Part shown: positions 11,515-23,339 of the stretch, piece after piece
Position numbering within the stretch: position 1 is the stretch's first letter
Layout: every line of letters starts with the position of its first letter
Assembly: GCA_023078685.1 (NCBI GenBank)
Contig: JALGAS010000002.1
Span: forward strand, 7,006,001 to 7,070,000
Length of the DNA stretch: 64,000 bases
Source of the DNA: Neopestalotiopsis rosae
Lineage: Eukaryota > Ascomycota > Sordariomycetes > Amphisphaeriales > Sporocadaceae
Reading direction: 5' to 3'
Notes under the pieces: model-generated
What the model was told of the DNA's origin: nothing
Seen by the model: the letters and a program-made list of their open reading frames with translations, nothing else
The model's database searches: none
Program-made: the position numbers and the translations under genes

Positions 11515-13619
11515 TTAGTACTTCTGTATTATGAAAGAAAGTACGATCTAATCTCGATTACTGATATACTATGCTGAATCTATATTTCCATCACGACAAC
11601 GTTGCTCGTCGCTTAGAGCGTGAAAGCTCCCACTGAGACAGCGACCAGCACTCCTGTCATCCGTGAAAGGGGCATGCTTTCAACGAGTCGATGCGATCAT
11701 TTCGCTCTCACTTTTGGCAAGCAAAGCAACGAAGAAACGATGCAGCCCCTTGCAAACGATGTCAACTCGTATTCGTAGCAGCGATTTTACTTCCACGCTC
11801 CTTGATACACAGCATCTGTGACAACCGAGAATCCGTTATCGAATCTACGCAAGATGCAGACCATGATGCTGATCAGAAATACCACCACCATGCGCAAATG
11901 CTGACAGTCGCCGATCGAGACTGCATGATAGCCAATGCGCTCAGACAGGTAAACCCTAGAAGAGAAACGCGACGGAACGAAAGACGTACGGCGGATGCAA
12001 ACTCGACCTTCTCTTCAAGGAGCATAATGGGCAACGTATGACAGTGACGTAGTCATCCATTGCCTATACTCCCATTGAGCTTGGATCTGATGCATACTGT
12101 GTATCATTCACTTGTCATAACCGCTTGTTCAAGTCCAAAGTCACACTGCCAAACCAGAGACAACAGAGTGCTAACTTGAACAACAAATTTGTTCGTCCCC
12201 GATCAATAAGTCTGGGTCCTCAGAATGTATGATATCAGCGACATCATGATCATGTTGTCTCTCATCGCATGTTCATCATATAGATGATCATTCAGCCTGC
12301 CTGTACCAAGCTATGAGGTTGAAATGGCCACGTCCAACACTACCAAACACAAGCGCAAGGTGACGAAGTGCAACGTATCGTCGAGATTCAATCACCACCA
12401 ACTCACGACAACACCCTCTTTAAGCTATATATATCTTGATTTTTGTTTCATCATAGTATTCCGTTTCATATCCTTTTCTGAAGTGCCGAATTTTGGCTGA
12501 CCCAAGCAAAGATAAGCTCTGCAGTTGTGAAACGTTGTCGACAGGGAGCATACATATCGGCTAACTCGATCTGCCTTCAACCACCACGCGTCCCTCAATA
12601 CCCCGGACAACGACTTTGTTCGATTGACAACCTTTCCCTCTGTTTCCCCCTCCTCCTCCTTCGCTCGTTTGTCGACATAAAAGGAAACAACGAAGATAAG
12701 ACGAAACGAGAGAGACAAGAGGAAGGGGGTGGTGGGAACGTTCTGTCGAATTCGCCAAAGACAGCCCGATATCGCATTGAACAGGATCACTCCGACAATT
12801 GTCTACATTTTTGCGTACGACTTTCCTTCCCGGTGTCGCCACAAAGCACTGCAACAAGACCTTGTCGATTTGGCCCCATGCAATGGGCCCCTACTCGGGT
12901 TGTTATTGAGTGCAACCTGAGTAGTTATACTTTTGCAACGGTGCTAAGGTCTTGTGCTGCAGGTATCGACGAATAGCATGCTGCTCGCATTGAAAGTATA
13001 TATTGATTCCATATAGTCAATATAGTATAGAATTCCATGGTCTACGATTACTCTATCAGTGCGGTGGGGACCGTGGAGGGAAAGCGCATTATATACTATC
13101 GCTCGAACCGACGGCGAAAGTCAAATGCACATTGATTCCAAAGGTTTCTGCGCGCATGGCGCTGTTTGCTGGAGCTGTTCATGTTGAGCTCCAATGAGGT
13201 GACGGGCGCCAAGCGCTGCCGAGCCCTGGAAGGAATATAGGTCTTACCTAGCCCATAATTCTTCAAGCTACAGTGAAGCTGTAAATTAGTCAGCGCAAAA
13301 GCTTCAGGCGTTTTGTATAGCATTCGCAGATCAGAAGCATAAGCGCCAAGTCCGCGATATTGAGGCGATGAAGTGTAGCTTCATCAAAAGCATAGACTTC
13401 ATTTCTGGACATCGAGAGGAGGAAGCTAGATGACAAATGCGCAGATTCGTGAGAAAGATTTGTGACAATGTCGAGATTATTGACATCTGAGCCACTCCTG
13501 TGGACTATAAGTAGCAGTCAATCTTCTCGATAGATGGGGAAAGGAACAATACAAGTCGACAACATACATCGCCCACAAGTCAAGAATCTCACACCTCTTA
13601 CAACACAGCTTGATTCGAA

Positions 13620-14094
13620 ATGGCTCACTTGCAGTACTCCTATTACCCCGGCGTCGGCGAGGAAGCCACAAAGGTGCACGGTTACAAGCAGGCAGTGCGT
13701 GTTGGGGACAAGATTGAATGCTCTGGTCAAGGTGATACCAATTCCATCTCCGCTTCTATGCAGACTTTTGTCTAACTCTCGACGTTTAGGTGGCTGGTGG
13801 CCAGACAGGGAAGGTGTGCAATTCCCAAAGGAGATCAATGAGCAAATCGACCAGGCCTTCAAAAATGTCGACCTCACCATCAAGACGGCGGGCGGTAAAG
13901 GCTGGTCGCAGGTCTACCGTGTCAACTCATATCACCTCCCCCTTAACAACGAAGCTCTTCAGGCCATGGCGCGCAACTTTAAGAAGTGGATGCCAGATCA
14001 CCAGCCCATTTGGACAGCAGTAGGCGTCACTCGCCTGGGAATGGATGATATGCGAGTCGAGATTGAGGTTGCGGCACATGTGCCCAGCGAGTGA
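13620..14094 (+). CDS. RidA/YjgF/YER057c-family protein
   Basis: Exons 13620..13731 and 13790..14094 (intron with GTGATA donor, TTTAG acceptor) give 138 aa starting MAHLQYSYYPGVGEEATKVH. Length and layout match the RidA family, which forms trimers and in its best known members hydrolyses reactive enamine/imine intermediates from amino-acid metabolism. Typical elements are SGQGGWWPDREGVQFP, EINEQIDQAFKNVDLTI and the C-terminal MRVEIEVAAHVP. The Arg that binds the substrate carboxylate in RidA proper would fall in QPIWTAVGV, where a Trp stands instead. This is therefore probably a member of a divergent subgroup without that deaminase chemistry. Cytosolic, no targeting signal. It lies 188 bp tail-to-tail from the vWA gene. 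Confidence 0.85.
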
Positions 14095-14282
14095 TGGCAT
14101 GATTCCAGTCGTATCAAGTCAGGGATGTATTGAAATATGAAGGAGCATCTATCATTACTATGTGTCTAAGATTTTTACATTACTTTTGGAGATTAGTTAT
14201 TTGTCCGGGCCTCTTTGTCTTGGATCTTCGTAACCACGGTCGATCAGTCGCTGGAGACCAAACGAGCTCGATTGACAGTGAA

Positions 14283-15716
14283 TTATTTGCCCCCCACAAA
14301 GTCGTCGAGGGCGCGAAAATACGAACCTGCAGTCTCAAAACGGCCACCAGTCTCTTGAGAAATGCGTTTCATAGTGTAGCCTCTGTCTCCATTGCGAGAG
14401 ATGACGAGAGAATGAGCTGGGATTCCAGAGAACTTCATGAAGTTCACCCCATTCGTGATGGAATTCAAGGACTTGTAACATGCATCACCATCACCAATCA
14501 TGACCACGGTCTTTTTGCTTCTCGTGTCACGCCGAAAAATGTCTAGTATGGAATCCATACAAAATCCGTAATCCTCGGTCTGGGGATAACCAGTGTAGTC
14601 CAATAACGTCAAGGTATGTTCCGAGATGATATCAGGCCTGTGGGTGCGTTGGGTAGAGCTTCCATGTTTAACAACGGCGACCTTTGCATCGCTGCACTTG
14701 GCCTTGAGATACAAAACCACGTCTCGATATGCACGTTGAACTTCCTTGATCAGATCAGCCAGGCTTCCGCTGCAGTCGACACATATAACAATCAGACGTT
14801 CGACAGGCTTTGATGCTTCTTGAAGTCTGGTTACTTGAGTGTTGAGTCGTGGCTGCATCCGGATTGCCACATCACGTTCCTTGGTCAAGACTTTTGTCCT
14901 CTCTTCGACCTTTTCGTGCTTGGAAATGGCGGCATTGCGCTCCTCGATCAAAATTTTCTCCCTCTCTTTGGCCTGTTGAAGCTTAGCAGAATTTTGCAGC
15001 TGTTCCTCCCTTGCACGCTCAATGAGGCCTAATTGCATCATCTCCCGCGCTCTAAGCTTATGAATCGTCTCTTCGAGCTCTGAAATCTCGGCCTTTTGCA
15101 ATTTATCCTCAGCTACCCGCGAGTTCTTCAGCAGTTCGTAATCTCCTTTCATTTGGTCGCGTTGATTCGTCATATCAATTAGATCTTGCTGAGACTTTTC
15201 GACTTTGGTGGTCTCCACAACTTGCTCCCGGTCTTTCTCTTTTTGAGCTTCCTGGAGCTGGCTCACTTGAGTCTGCGCGCTACTCAAAGACTGCTTCAGC
15301 CCAGCCTCGGTAGTGGCGCTCGATATTTTGAGCGCCTCGAGCTGAGCTTCGAGCTCCTCTACTCGCTTGTCGACCTTTTCGCGCTCCTCGCGTTCAGTCG
15401 CCAACTTGTCAACAAATTTCAGGAGCCGTTCTTCCGTGTCCTCCTTTTGATGAATGCTGTCTCTTCGGGTGGTACTTTTCCGTCGTTCGCTCGATTTCGC
15501 GACACTTTTACTACGCTTCATGGACTTTGATCGACTTGGTGTAGGTGGACGGGCAGTCTCGCACCGTCCTCTAGAAGCGGATTCCCTTCCTTCCGCGGGA
15601 GCGGGATCCTTTTGCTGCTCCGCTTCCATTTCCACTTGGAAGTCGTTTTGCGTGGCCGCGCTTACTCCACCTCTGGGGCGGCGGGCATTGCGAACTGCTG
15701 AGCTTCTCTGAGACAT
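14283..15716 (-). CDS. Coiled-coil protein with C-terminal von Willebrand factor A domain
   Basis: Intronless, 477 aa. Residues 1-95 are Arg/Ser/Lys-rich and probably disordered (SRSKSMKRSKSVAKSSERRK). Residues about 95-305 form a long heptad-rich coiled coil (EEREKVDKRVEELEAQLEAL). Residues about 308-477 are a vWA fold: RLIVICVDCSGS carries the MIDAS DxSxS signature (first Asp near residue 314). VVMIGDGDACYKSL supplies a later acidic strand end, and the frame closes with FRALDDFVGGK. vWA domains bind protein partners through a metal ion and are often paired with AAA+ ATPases. The gene is divergent from such an ATPase, 668 bp away. Function unknown; a scaffold or adaptor is an inference. Confidence 0.75.
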   Translation of the reverse strand: MSQRSSAVRNARRPRGGVSAATQNDFQVEMEAEQQKDPAPAEGRESASRGRCETARPPTPSRSKSMKRSKSVAKSSERRKSTTRRDSIHQKEDTEERLLKFVDKLATEREEREKVDKRVEELEAQLEALKISSATTEAGLKQSLSSAQTQVSQLQEAQKEKDREQVVETTKVEKSQQDLIDMTNQRDQMKGDYELLKNSRVAEDKLQKAEISELEETIHKLRAREMMQLGLIERAREEQLQNSAKLQQAKEREKILIEERNAAISKHEKVEERTKVLTKERDVAIRMQPRLNTQVTRLQEASKPVERLIVICVDCSGSLADLIKEVQRAYRDVVLYLKAKCSDAKVAVVKHGSSTQRTHRPDIISEHTLTLLDYTGYPQTEDYGFCMDSILDIFRRDTRSKKTVVMIGDGDACYKSLNSITNGVNFMKFSGIPAHSLVISRNGDRGYTMKRISQETGGRFETAGSYFRALDDFVGGK

Positions 15717-16384
15717 TTTGGATATTGAATTTTGTTGTTTTTATTCGACTTGAGATGGCTGAAATGAAGTTGTCCGTAACATGTGAAGTACTAGAAATAT
15801 ATGCCTCTGATTGGACATTTATAAAAGCTGTCGCTTCCTACCTTCGCAATGCCCGACCTCTCGAGGAGGATTGTAGAAGGCCTTGGTGATAGACGGATCA
15901 ATGAGCTCCTGGAATATTCCCGTTTCGATCGCGTAGCATCAAGATTAACGAGAATGTCACTCAAACTTCACGAGTCACCTTTATGAGTAACAATGAATTT
16001 GTCTTGATCAGACGCTTCTTCTGGTATTACGCCGCGTCTATAGTCTCGACAGTGTTCCAGAACGAGACGTGTGGCGCCAGAAACAAGCAACAATGCTTAT
16101 AGGATAATGACAGTACCTTTCATTGAACACCTCGCATCCTCTAGTCCGATTTCCAAAGATACTATCGAAACGTTAGAAGGGATTCGAACGTCGCAATTTT
16201 GAGACGACTCCAGTGAAGACTGATGGTCATTTTCAACGTCTCCACATAGGTATATATAAGCTACGAACCATAACAACGATGCCTCCAGGAAATCATCAGA
16301 ATACATTCCCGGCAATCAGAATAAACCGAACAAATCAACCGAACAATCACCCATCCAATTACAAAATCACCTGATCGTAAGAAA
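15717..16384. promoter_or_regulatory. Shared divergent promoter, vWA gene and AAA+ gene
   Basis: 668 bp between two outward-pointing start codons. No ORF is supported inside. A single bidirectional promoter would allow co-expression of the pair; no specific operator is recognised. Confidence 0.4.
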
Positions 16385-18681
16385 ATGAGTGAATCAACGA
16401 AAACCGAGATTGAGCAACTCATTGCTGCCCACCCAACCTGCACTAAGCGAGAAGCTAAGGCTATATTAAAGGTATGTCATCACAAAGAAGCTGTTCCCAC
16501 CCACTCGCTTGCATCAAGACAGACCAGTCTGTTCCCCTACCACTAATCACATCAAAATAGATCTGTGGCAACGATGTGGTCAAAGCCATTGCCAGGTACA
16601 AGATCCTCAACGACGATAAGAAAAGCACAGAAGTTTCCAGCAATTCCGATTTAGAGAGCGAGACCTCGTCCGAGGTTAGTCAAGACAGCGATTATGATTC
16701 AGAAGACTCGGGAACTGTCACCTACGACGACGATGACGAGAACGCCTTTTGGCCCGCTCTACCACGCCTTTCGAAACCCGACGAGCTCATCAAGGGCGGC
16801 GCCGACGGTTCGGGGGAATTTGAGCTTGAGGCCCTTATTGGCTATATCCAGGGAGGTGGCAGCGTGTCATCAGTGCAGGACTACCTCGCCTACTACGACG
16901 AGGATATTGTCAAGGAAGAAATAAACGCACTAGTCGGGGGCGAGTATCCGGCCATCTTTTACATTGTCGAGACGCACAATGTCGAGCTCATCCAGCTCTG
17001 GGTAAAGTACGGCGGCGATCCCAACGTAACCTGCGGCGAGGACAATATCCCCCTGCTCGCTTTCGCCATTTTGCGCGGGAGTCGCACTCTGCAGACAGTG
17101 ACCAAGACCGTTGAGACGTTGCTGGTCCTCGGCGCTCTGCCCTCCTCCATCCCCGCCGCCTTTTACCAGCACTATGAACACGATCTGCCCGAGGAAGGAC
17201 CCGATGAGAGCAAACTGAAGGACATTGATGACGAAGACAAGAAGTGGTGTACAGCCGACTTTCGTACCGTCATGGCGGCCGCGCTCAATGTCACGATGCG
17301 CTATTTCATGGACTGGGCCAGCAGGTTCATCCAGCCCTCGGGTCGTGAGAAAACCGTCGTGCTGCGCCAGAGCGCCCAGGGCGTCTTGGGCCTTTACCAG
17401 TCCATTATTGCGCAGCCCATTGCCACGAGATGGCTCATGAAAAAGTTACTCTCGTACGTTTCTTTCCCATAACCATAGTCGCAGTCTTAGGTAATGGTTG
17501 CTAATTTCTCACATACAGACATCTGACCCGACAGTCAAACAAACCCTTGGTACTGGTCTTTACCGGCCCCAGTGGCCACGGTAAGACCGAGCTCGCCAAG
17601 TCGCTGGGCTCTCTGCTCGGCGTGGAAATGGAGCAGGTCAACTGCACGGTCATGAACCAGGAGACGGATCTGTTCGGGCCCCGTCCGCCCATGTCGGACT
17701 GGCAAAAGGGCTCGCGCGTCAACAATTTCATTTGCAGAAACGACGGAAAGAGGAGTGTGATATTCATGGACGAATTCGAGAAAACGGACGCAAAGGTTCA
17801 CAACTCCCTCTTGATCCCTTTTCAGGAAGGTATGCATCGCTCACCCATCTCATGGACCCTTGTAACGCATTCTGATATCGATCTAACGCGACATTTTCCA
17901 GGTAGCTACGAGGATCGCCGCGATGCAAAGAAAATCGTAGATTGCAAAAAGACTATTTGGATTCTGGCCACGAACGAATTCGACGATACTATTCACAAGT
18001 ACCACGAGGACAACAAGGCAGGCCTAGAGTCAAATGACGTGAATGAGCAGGAAAGACTGTAAGTACTACTTACTCATGATTGTCGCACATATTGACTGAC
18101 CGAAACCTCACAGGGTTGGCAAGTTATGCCAGATTCTGCGCCGAGAGTCCATTACAAAGTTCGGCGCACCTCTAACCGGCCGCATCAAGACCTTTATGCC
18201 ATTCCTCAGATTCTCCGACGCCGAGAGCATCATTGTGGCCCACAAAGGCTTCATGGACTACGAGGCCGAGGTGGCCAAGCCCGTCAAGTTGGCACAGGAC
18301 GCGCAGCAAGACCGCTATATTGGCAACGTGCGCATCCGTGTCAAGAACGACTCGAGCCTCTTCTCGCGCATCGCCAAGGATAATTACATCCCGGAGACGG
18401 GCGCGCGAGGTGTCTTTGATGGTGTGGAAAGAGAGGTCATTGATCCCCTGACGGAAAAGTATCTCAAGGACGGTGAAGATTTCGAGGAGGATCAGCCAGA
18501 GACTCTGTTCGAGCTTGGTGTGGGTAGGGATGAGGAAGTAGAAGTTAAATTAATCCCGCAGCGTCGCGAAAAGATGGATGAGGAACAAGAAGAGGAGGAA
18601 GAAGAGGTTGATTCAAATAGTGAAGAAGAGGAGGAAGAAGAGGTTGATTCAAATAGTGAAGAAGATGATGAGGATGCGTAG
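16385..18681 (+). CDS. UBA-like/ankyrin/ClpB-type AAA+ ATPase
   Basis: Five exons (16385..16471, 16561..17453, 17519..17829, 17902..18058, 18114..18681) join in frame to 671 aa. The N-terminus TKREAKAILKICGNDVVKAI (about residues 20-39) resembles the UBA helices of NAC-alpha. An acidic linker follows, then two ankyrin-like units (YPAIFYIVETHNVELIQLWV and the LLAFAIL/LLVLGALPSS region). The AAA_2 (ClpA/B type) core has Walker A GPSGHGKTE (343-351) and Walker B VIFMDEFEK (Asp411, Glu412). Sensor-1-like WILATNEFDDT follows. The C-terminal lid region has ETGARGVFDGVEREV, like the Clp sensor-2 segment. It ends in an acidic tail made partly by a duplicated 36-bp unit. Probably a protein-remodelling ATPase of the fungal ankyrin-ClpB-like group; substrate unknown. 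Confidence 0.8.
18589..18660 (+). repeat. Perfect 36-bp tandem duplication in the ATPase tail
   Basis: 18589-18624 and 18625-18660 are identical. Each encodes a 12-residue acidic unit (EEEEEEVDSNSE). Identity at third positions points to recent duplication or length instability. Confidence 0.9.
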
Positions 18682-18953
18682 CTGGACACGGGTAAGACCA
18701 TTCGGTAGACATATACATACATCATGCGCAGCCGGGTTGTAAAGTTGAGTCAAAAGGATGATCAATTGATAATGAAACAATATCCGAAGCAAACGAGGCA
18801 TATTTCAGCCGGGTATGTACATACTACGTGTGAACTGTAAACAAGTCTTGAAGCAAACAAAACAGCACAATACTATGCAAATCTTTTCAGAAAAATGACT
18901 GGCCAGCCCTTGGCGTCAATTCTGATGTCGTACATGTCCCCAACTCTCCAATC

Positions 18954-21900
18954 CTAGTCTCTAAGATGCGCATAGCGCCCATTTCCCTGCTGTTGGCCTG
19001 CAAATATACTCCCAACGCCGGGAACGATATTTGGACCGGCCTCTAATGGTGCAAAGGCAGCAGGACTCCCGCCTCGACTCGCACTGCCGCTAGCTACTTC
19101 TGTGGCAGCTCGCCTAGAAGGCCCACGAGGACTCGATACTGCAAGCCGCGGACTACGCGGTACACTAGACTGACGCGTTTCCCTCCGACCCGATCTGAGC
19201 TGATTGTTTTGTTCTCGAGCACGGTTCAGATCATTTTCTAGTTCTCTGACAATGGTATTCTTCTCCTCAATACGGCGCAGGAGATCCTTGACTTCGTTGT
19301 TTCGTTGCGTTTGGTTAATTTTCACAATATTGTCAGTGGCCCTGCGCTGGAGCTTTGCAATCTCCTCATTGAGGGATTCCGTCTTCTTTGCAAGCTCTGC
19401 CGCGTGCCGTGAGGCATTCTGGTATTCGGCCGAGGCATACTCGCGATCCTTTTGGGCCAACGCGTTCCGTTTTTCCGCGTCTGCCACGCGGACCCGTCCT
19501 TCTTCCAATTCTTTCTCAATGCGGACCATCTTGGCCGCTTCGGGATTTCCGCCGCTGAGTAAAGCCTCTTGAGCTTCAGACAGCTTTTGCTTCGATTCCG
19601 CAAGAGACTCTTTGGTGGATGCCAATTCTTTCTGCGTGATTCGTAAGAGACCTTCGAGATCGCGATGCTGCTTCTGTGCCGTATCCCTCTCCTTATGAGC
19701 TATACCGCGGTCTCTTAGAGCAGCCATATACCGTGGCTGAATGCGATTGACTGAGGCAGTCCAGCTTTCAACCTCCTTATTTGACCGATCAGCTATCTCT
19801 TTGTATTGGTCGCGTTGACGGCGAGTCTTTCCTAGCTCTGCCTCGAGTTTCGCCATCTACAATGGTCAGCTATGGTTTCTGAGAATTGTAAATATGATGT
19901 TGGATATACCTTTGCTTGAAGCTCCTTTGCTCTCGAGACTGAGATCTGAACAATATAGTCTTCATCACTTGCTGCCACACCCTCCCCGATGAAAGACTTG
20001 AGAGAATTGGGATTCTGCGGCGCAAGTACAGCTTTCGTGGTAATTATGCCTGGTGCGGCGGTCTTGATTCGTTTCACTTCTGCCTCTGTCTCATCGGCAC
20101 CATCCTACTACTTGTTAGCTAGACACATAACGATAACTTCAAACAAGATACGACATACCAATGACCGCTTGCGACCTGCAATAGGGTCGAGAGACCCATT
20201 AGGCAAAAGGCTTGGCTGTGTCGCAGAGCCTTGGGAGTTGGCTGCAATGTGTTCAAAGATGGAGTCCGGCGGTTCTTGGGGGTCCCAATAAAAATCATCG
20301 AGATCGACTCCATGGATGTACGAGGCAAAGCGTTCAGTAATCTCATGAGCTTCCTCGGATTCCAGATCTGGATTCATGATCTCCGGAAGCGAAGCACACA
20401 CCGCAAGTAAGAGGTAGTTCTTGCGAGTAAGTGGCTCAATATTGTCGGAAATGCGGAGGCTGAGATGCTCGATACTGGTGGTGTGGACAAGGTGCATGGT
20501 TATTGGGTGCTCGTTGGTCCAACGAGGCAAAAGGTCTCGCCGGAAGGTATGATCAAAGCCGATGACCACGTCGTACTCACTCTGCAGCAGGTACTGCTCA
20601 TCATTTGAAGGATAGATAGTGACAATCAGTTTGCCAAGCCACCAAGAGTCGCTTCGTGCCCCGACAACGCCGTCACCTTTGACAACCTCTCCGTCTCGTA
20701 GCTGACATGTTTGGAAGCCCAGGCATTCCAGAAGTGTGTATAAAAGGTCAATTGCAGCACCAGGCTTGATTACAATCAATATCCTTTTAAGAGACGCAGT
20801 AGCCTCGAATTTATGCAGATGCTCCAACAATGACCCGACAAAGGCATATTTACTGTGGGTACTTCTGATGTACTTTGAAACCTTCTCTGGAGACATCTTC
20901 TGGATAGCGTCCAATGAGGGCGGAAGGTCGCAGATGTCCAGCAGTTGCTGAAATATGCCATCAACCCTGGCGACGAGCGATGCATCGGGGGCCTCGTAAG
21001 GCGGCACGGTAAAAGCTGCATTGTAAGCCACCAAGTCGTCATTGCTCTTCTGTATAACCTCGGCATACTGGGGACGAAGATTGCTTGCAAGTGGCAGGGT
21101 AATGATGTACTCGTGATGAAGTGTATCGATAAATGGGAGAATGTTGGGCTGGTCAGGGATTACGACATCGCCATGAATGGATTCTGTAAGGGCAGGACTA
21201 GCTTGGTGCTCGCTGGGGGGCTGCAGGTTGTCCGTTGGTATTGAAGTGCTTCCATCTTCGTCATTCTCGAGTCCTAGCATGTCGTGTTCAATGGACTCAA
21301 TGGACATGGTTAAATTGGACGGGTCCAAAGTCGCAGGCTGTTCCTCGTGGCTTATATGACCGGGAAGATGGCTATGATCGTCAGGAATGGGTGGGTATTC
21401 GTACGCTGGCTCGCGTAGAGGCATCGTTTCATGTTCAAAGGCGGAGAGAGACTGGTCCTGATGCTCCATCTCCACAGAAGGCACCAGAAGAGATGGCGAT
21501 ATGTGAAGAATGTCTGCGGTCTCCAAAGGAGCTTGAAGTTCGGGCGCTTCAGGGGGTACCAGATCTAGGTTTTGCGGTTTTGCGGGGCTTGGCGCGTCTG
21601 CGGGCGGCGTGTCTGCAGAAGCCCCGGAGAAGTTCATCTGCGCCAGTTGCCGCAACCTCTCCTGAAGGTTTTGGCGCCTCTCGCTGGGCGGATTCGGATC
21701 CTCCATTGTGTCTCTTAGGCTTCTAGGTCCCTCACTATGCCTTGAACCAGCGGTATTAGATGGCTTGAAAATTGATGCGGAATTTAGGGCTGGCAAACAA
21801 GGAAATGATGCTGATCTGGCAGCTCTGATATCATGAGTTCCGCCAAGGAAAGATGGCTTATCAAAAGAGGCTTGACCGAATAGTTGCAACTTTGATGTGC

Positions 21901-23339
21901 GTGGACCTTGTCCGCGGGCAGGAGGGGCTGAAGATGAAATTCTTGAATTACCATGTAGTCCGGACAAATCTTGCGCAGAACTCTGCGATTGAGGTTGGTA
22001 GTTCTGAGAGCGCCGGGAAGATTCCGGCACAATGTCTCCACGAAAGTCGCTGTTTTCGCCAGAGTCCTGAAGGAAGCGGGCTTCACTGAAGATACCCGTC
22101 GACTGACTTAGGGTATGCGGCACAATCTGAGCAGCTTGTGAAAGAATATCCGATGAGCTGATCCCTGATTGGGGATGTCGAGATAGTAGCGATTGAGAGG
22201 AAGACAAGAGGGTTTGCGAAGATTGTCCTTGTGAACCCTCAGGGTCAGTCGCTGCCCCTAGAGAATTACAAGGCTCTTGCGTTTGAAACTCAAAAGACTG
22301 AAGTAATGGCTGTAAATTCCAATGTTCTGAAGAAGAGTCCTGCGCACTGCTTTCCGGTACAGGAGAAGGAATTGTATGCAAAAAGCTGATGACCTCAGGG
22401 ATCGGGCTCTGTCGTTGTGTTGCCCAGTCTGGCTGTCGCGATGGAATCTCTGCTCCCGTTCCCGATACCTGGGAGTCGAGCGAATCCAAAAGGGCAAAGT
22501 CGGTGTCGACACGAGGGCCAGAATTATCGGTTGTGAACGCCGATGGCTCCTGCGAATCAGGAATGACTCTGTCCACCTGAATATCTTCCGGATGTCCCTG
22601 GGAACTTGAAGGTACAGAAACAGCCAGATAAGCAGAAGGGTCGAAGTCGGGCCTGTGTTTGAGCTCGATTTCAATCTTGCGCAAACCGAAGCTCTGTGTT
22701 TCAAGTGTTAACTCGCCCGTGGCTTGCGAGTCCAGTACCTCTGTGCACTGCGGCCGGGCCTCTTGCTGCTGGGTTTCCTGCTCGTCGTCGCTAACGAGTG
22801 ATTGCTCTTCCGCAGCCTTTACTCTTTGTGCCGTTTGCCAAGCACACAGGGCGTCTTCAGTGACCTCGGAAACCCATTCGAGAGGCCACGGCTCCCCGTT
22901 TGCGTCTTGGCCTTCCCACTCAACGAGGTATTTGCTCGAGCCGTCGTCGTTGGTCGCTTCCGTGACAATGCCCTTGATGGGCCAGAACTCCTGGCTATCC
23001 CGAGTCTGCGGGCGCTCCCTCTTTTTGCGCACCAGTCTGCCTGATCGGCGCCGCTTGCTTTGCTGGCTCGGCGTCTGGCTACTTGGCCGCTTTCGATCGT
23101 TCTTGCCGTGATTCGCAGTAGCAGAAGGTTCCGGGACCGTCGAGCTCATTGACGGTAGAGTGTCATCTGTGTCCCAAATCAGTAATCATTCGTGCCAGGT
23201 GCTACCAAGAAGCGCGCATATAACTAGTCTTACCGGCCTGTTGCTGTGGTGTGTTCCCGGCGATCGCAACACTTCCAATAGCTATCACTGTGTCTCTCGT
23301 TAGGTGTAGCGCTTCCAGCGCGGCTTGGTGTGGGTCCAT
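18954..23339 (-). CDS. cdp-2: Chromodomain protein with Hda2/3 domain, CDP-2 homologue
   Basis: Likely subunit of the HCHC heterochromatin deacetylase complex (HP1, CDP-2, HDA-1, CHAP), known from Neurospora. Exons 23234..23339, 20159..23166, 19910..20104 and 18954..19856 join in frame to about 1403 aa. The short first exon (MDPHQAALEALHLTRDTVIA) is new: its GTAAGA donor and CAG acceptor bring it in phase with the large exon. An upstream in-frame ATG at 23375 is an alternative start. A chromodomain lies near residues 96-142 (FWPIKGIVTE, KYLVEWEGQD, PLEWVSE). It is followed by a long disordered Ser/Gln-rich region. An HDA2/3-like helicase-derived fold spans about 740-1000 (ILIVIKPGAAIDLLYTLLE, VVIGFDHTFRRDLLPRW). 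The last 300 residues are a coiled coil, expected for assembly. Nuclear. Confidence 0.85.

Larger units (their letters stand above)
7212..13619. other. Gene-poor stretch, 6.4 kb
   Basis: No ORF here shows recognisable protein sequence or a consistent exon chain. Contents: the promoter of the rhodopsin-domain gene; CT-rich tracts (7766-7792, 8090-8107, about 12630-12676); a GA run (9628-9646); AGGTA/TACCT blocks around 8220-8310 with an 18-bp palindrome; a CTA/CTG trinucleotide patch near 10036-10064; and a weak pseudogene candidate at 10906-11514. Base composition is not strongly AT-biased, so massive RIP of a transposon is not evident. Confidence 0.5.

Noticed and set aside
12425..12976. Overlapping ORFs on both strands around 12.4-13.0 kb
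   Set aside because: They arise from a CT-rich tract with low-complexity translation (PLLLLRSF and the like) and conflict with each other.
16141..16200. GTTCGAATCCC on the minus strand, tRNA B-box-like
   Set aside because: The flanking bases do not form a T-stem, and no A-box or acceptor stem is present.
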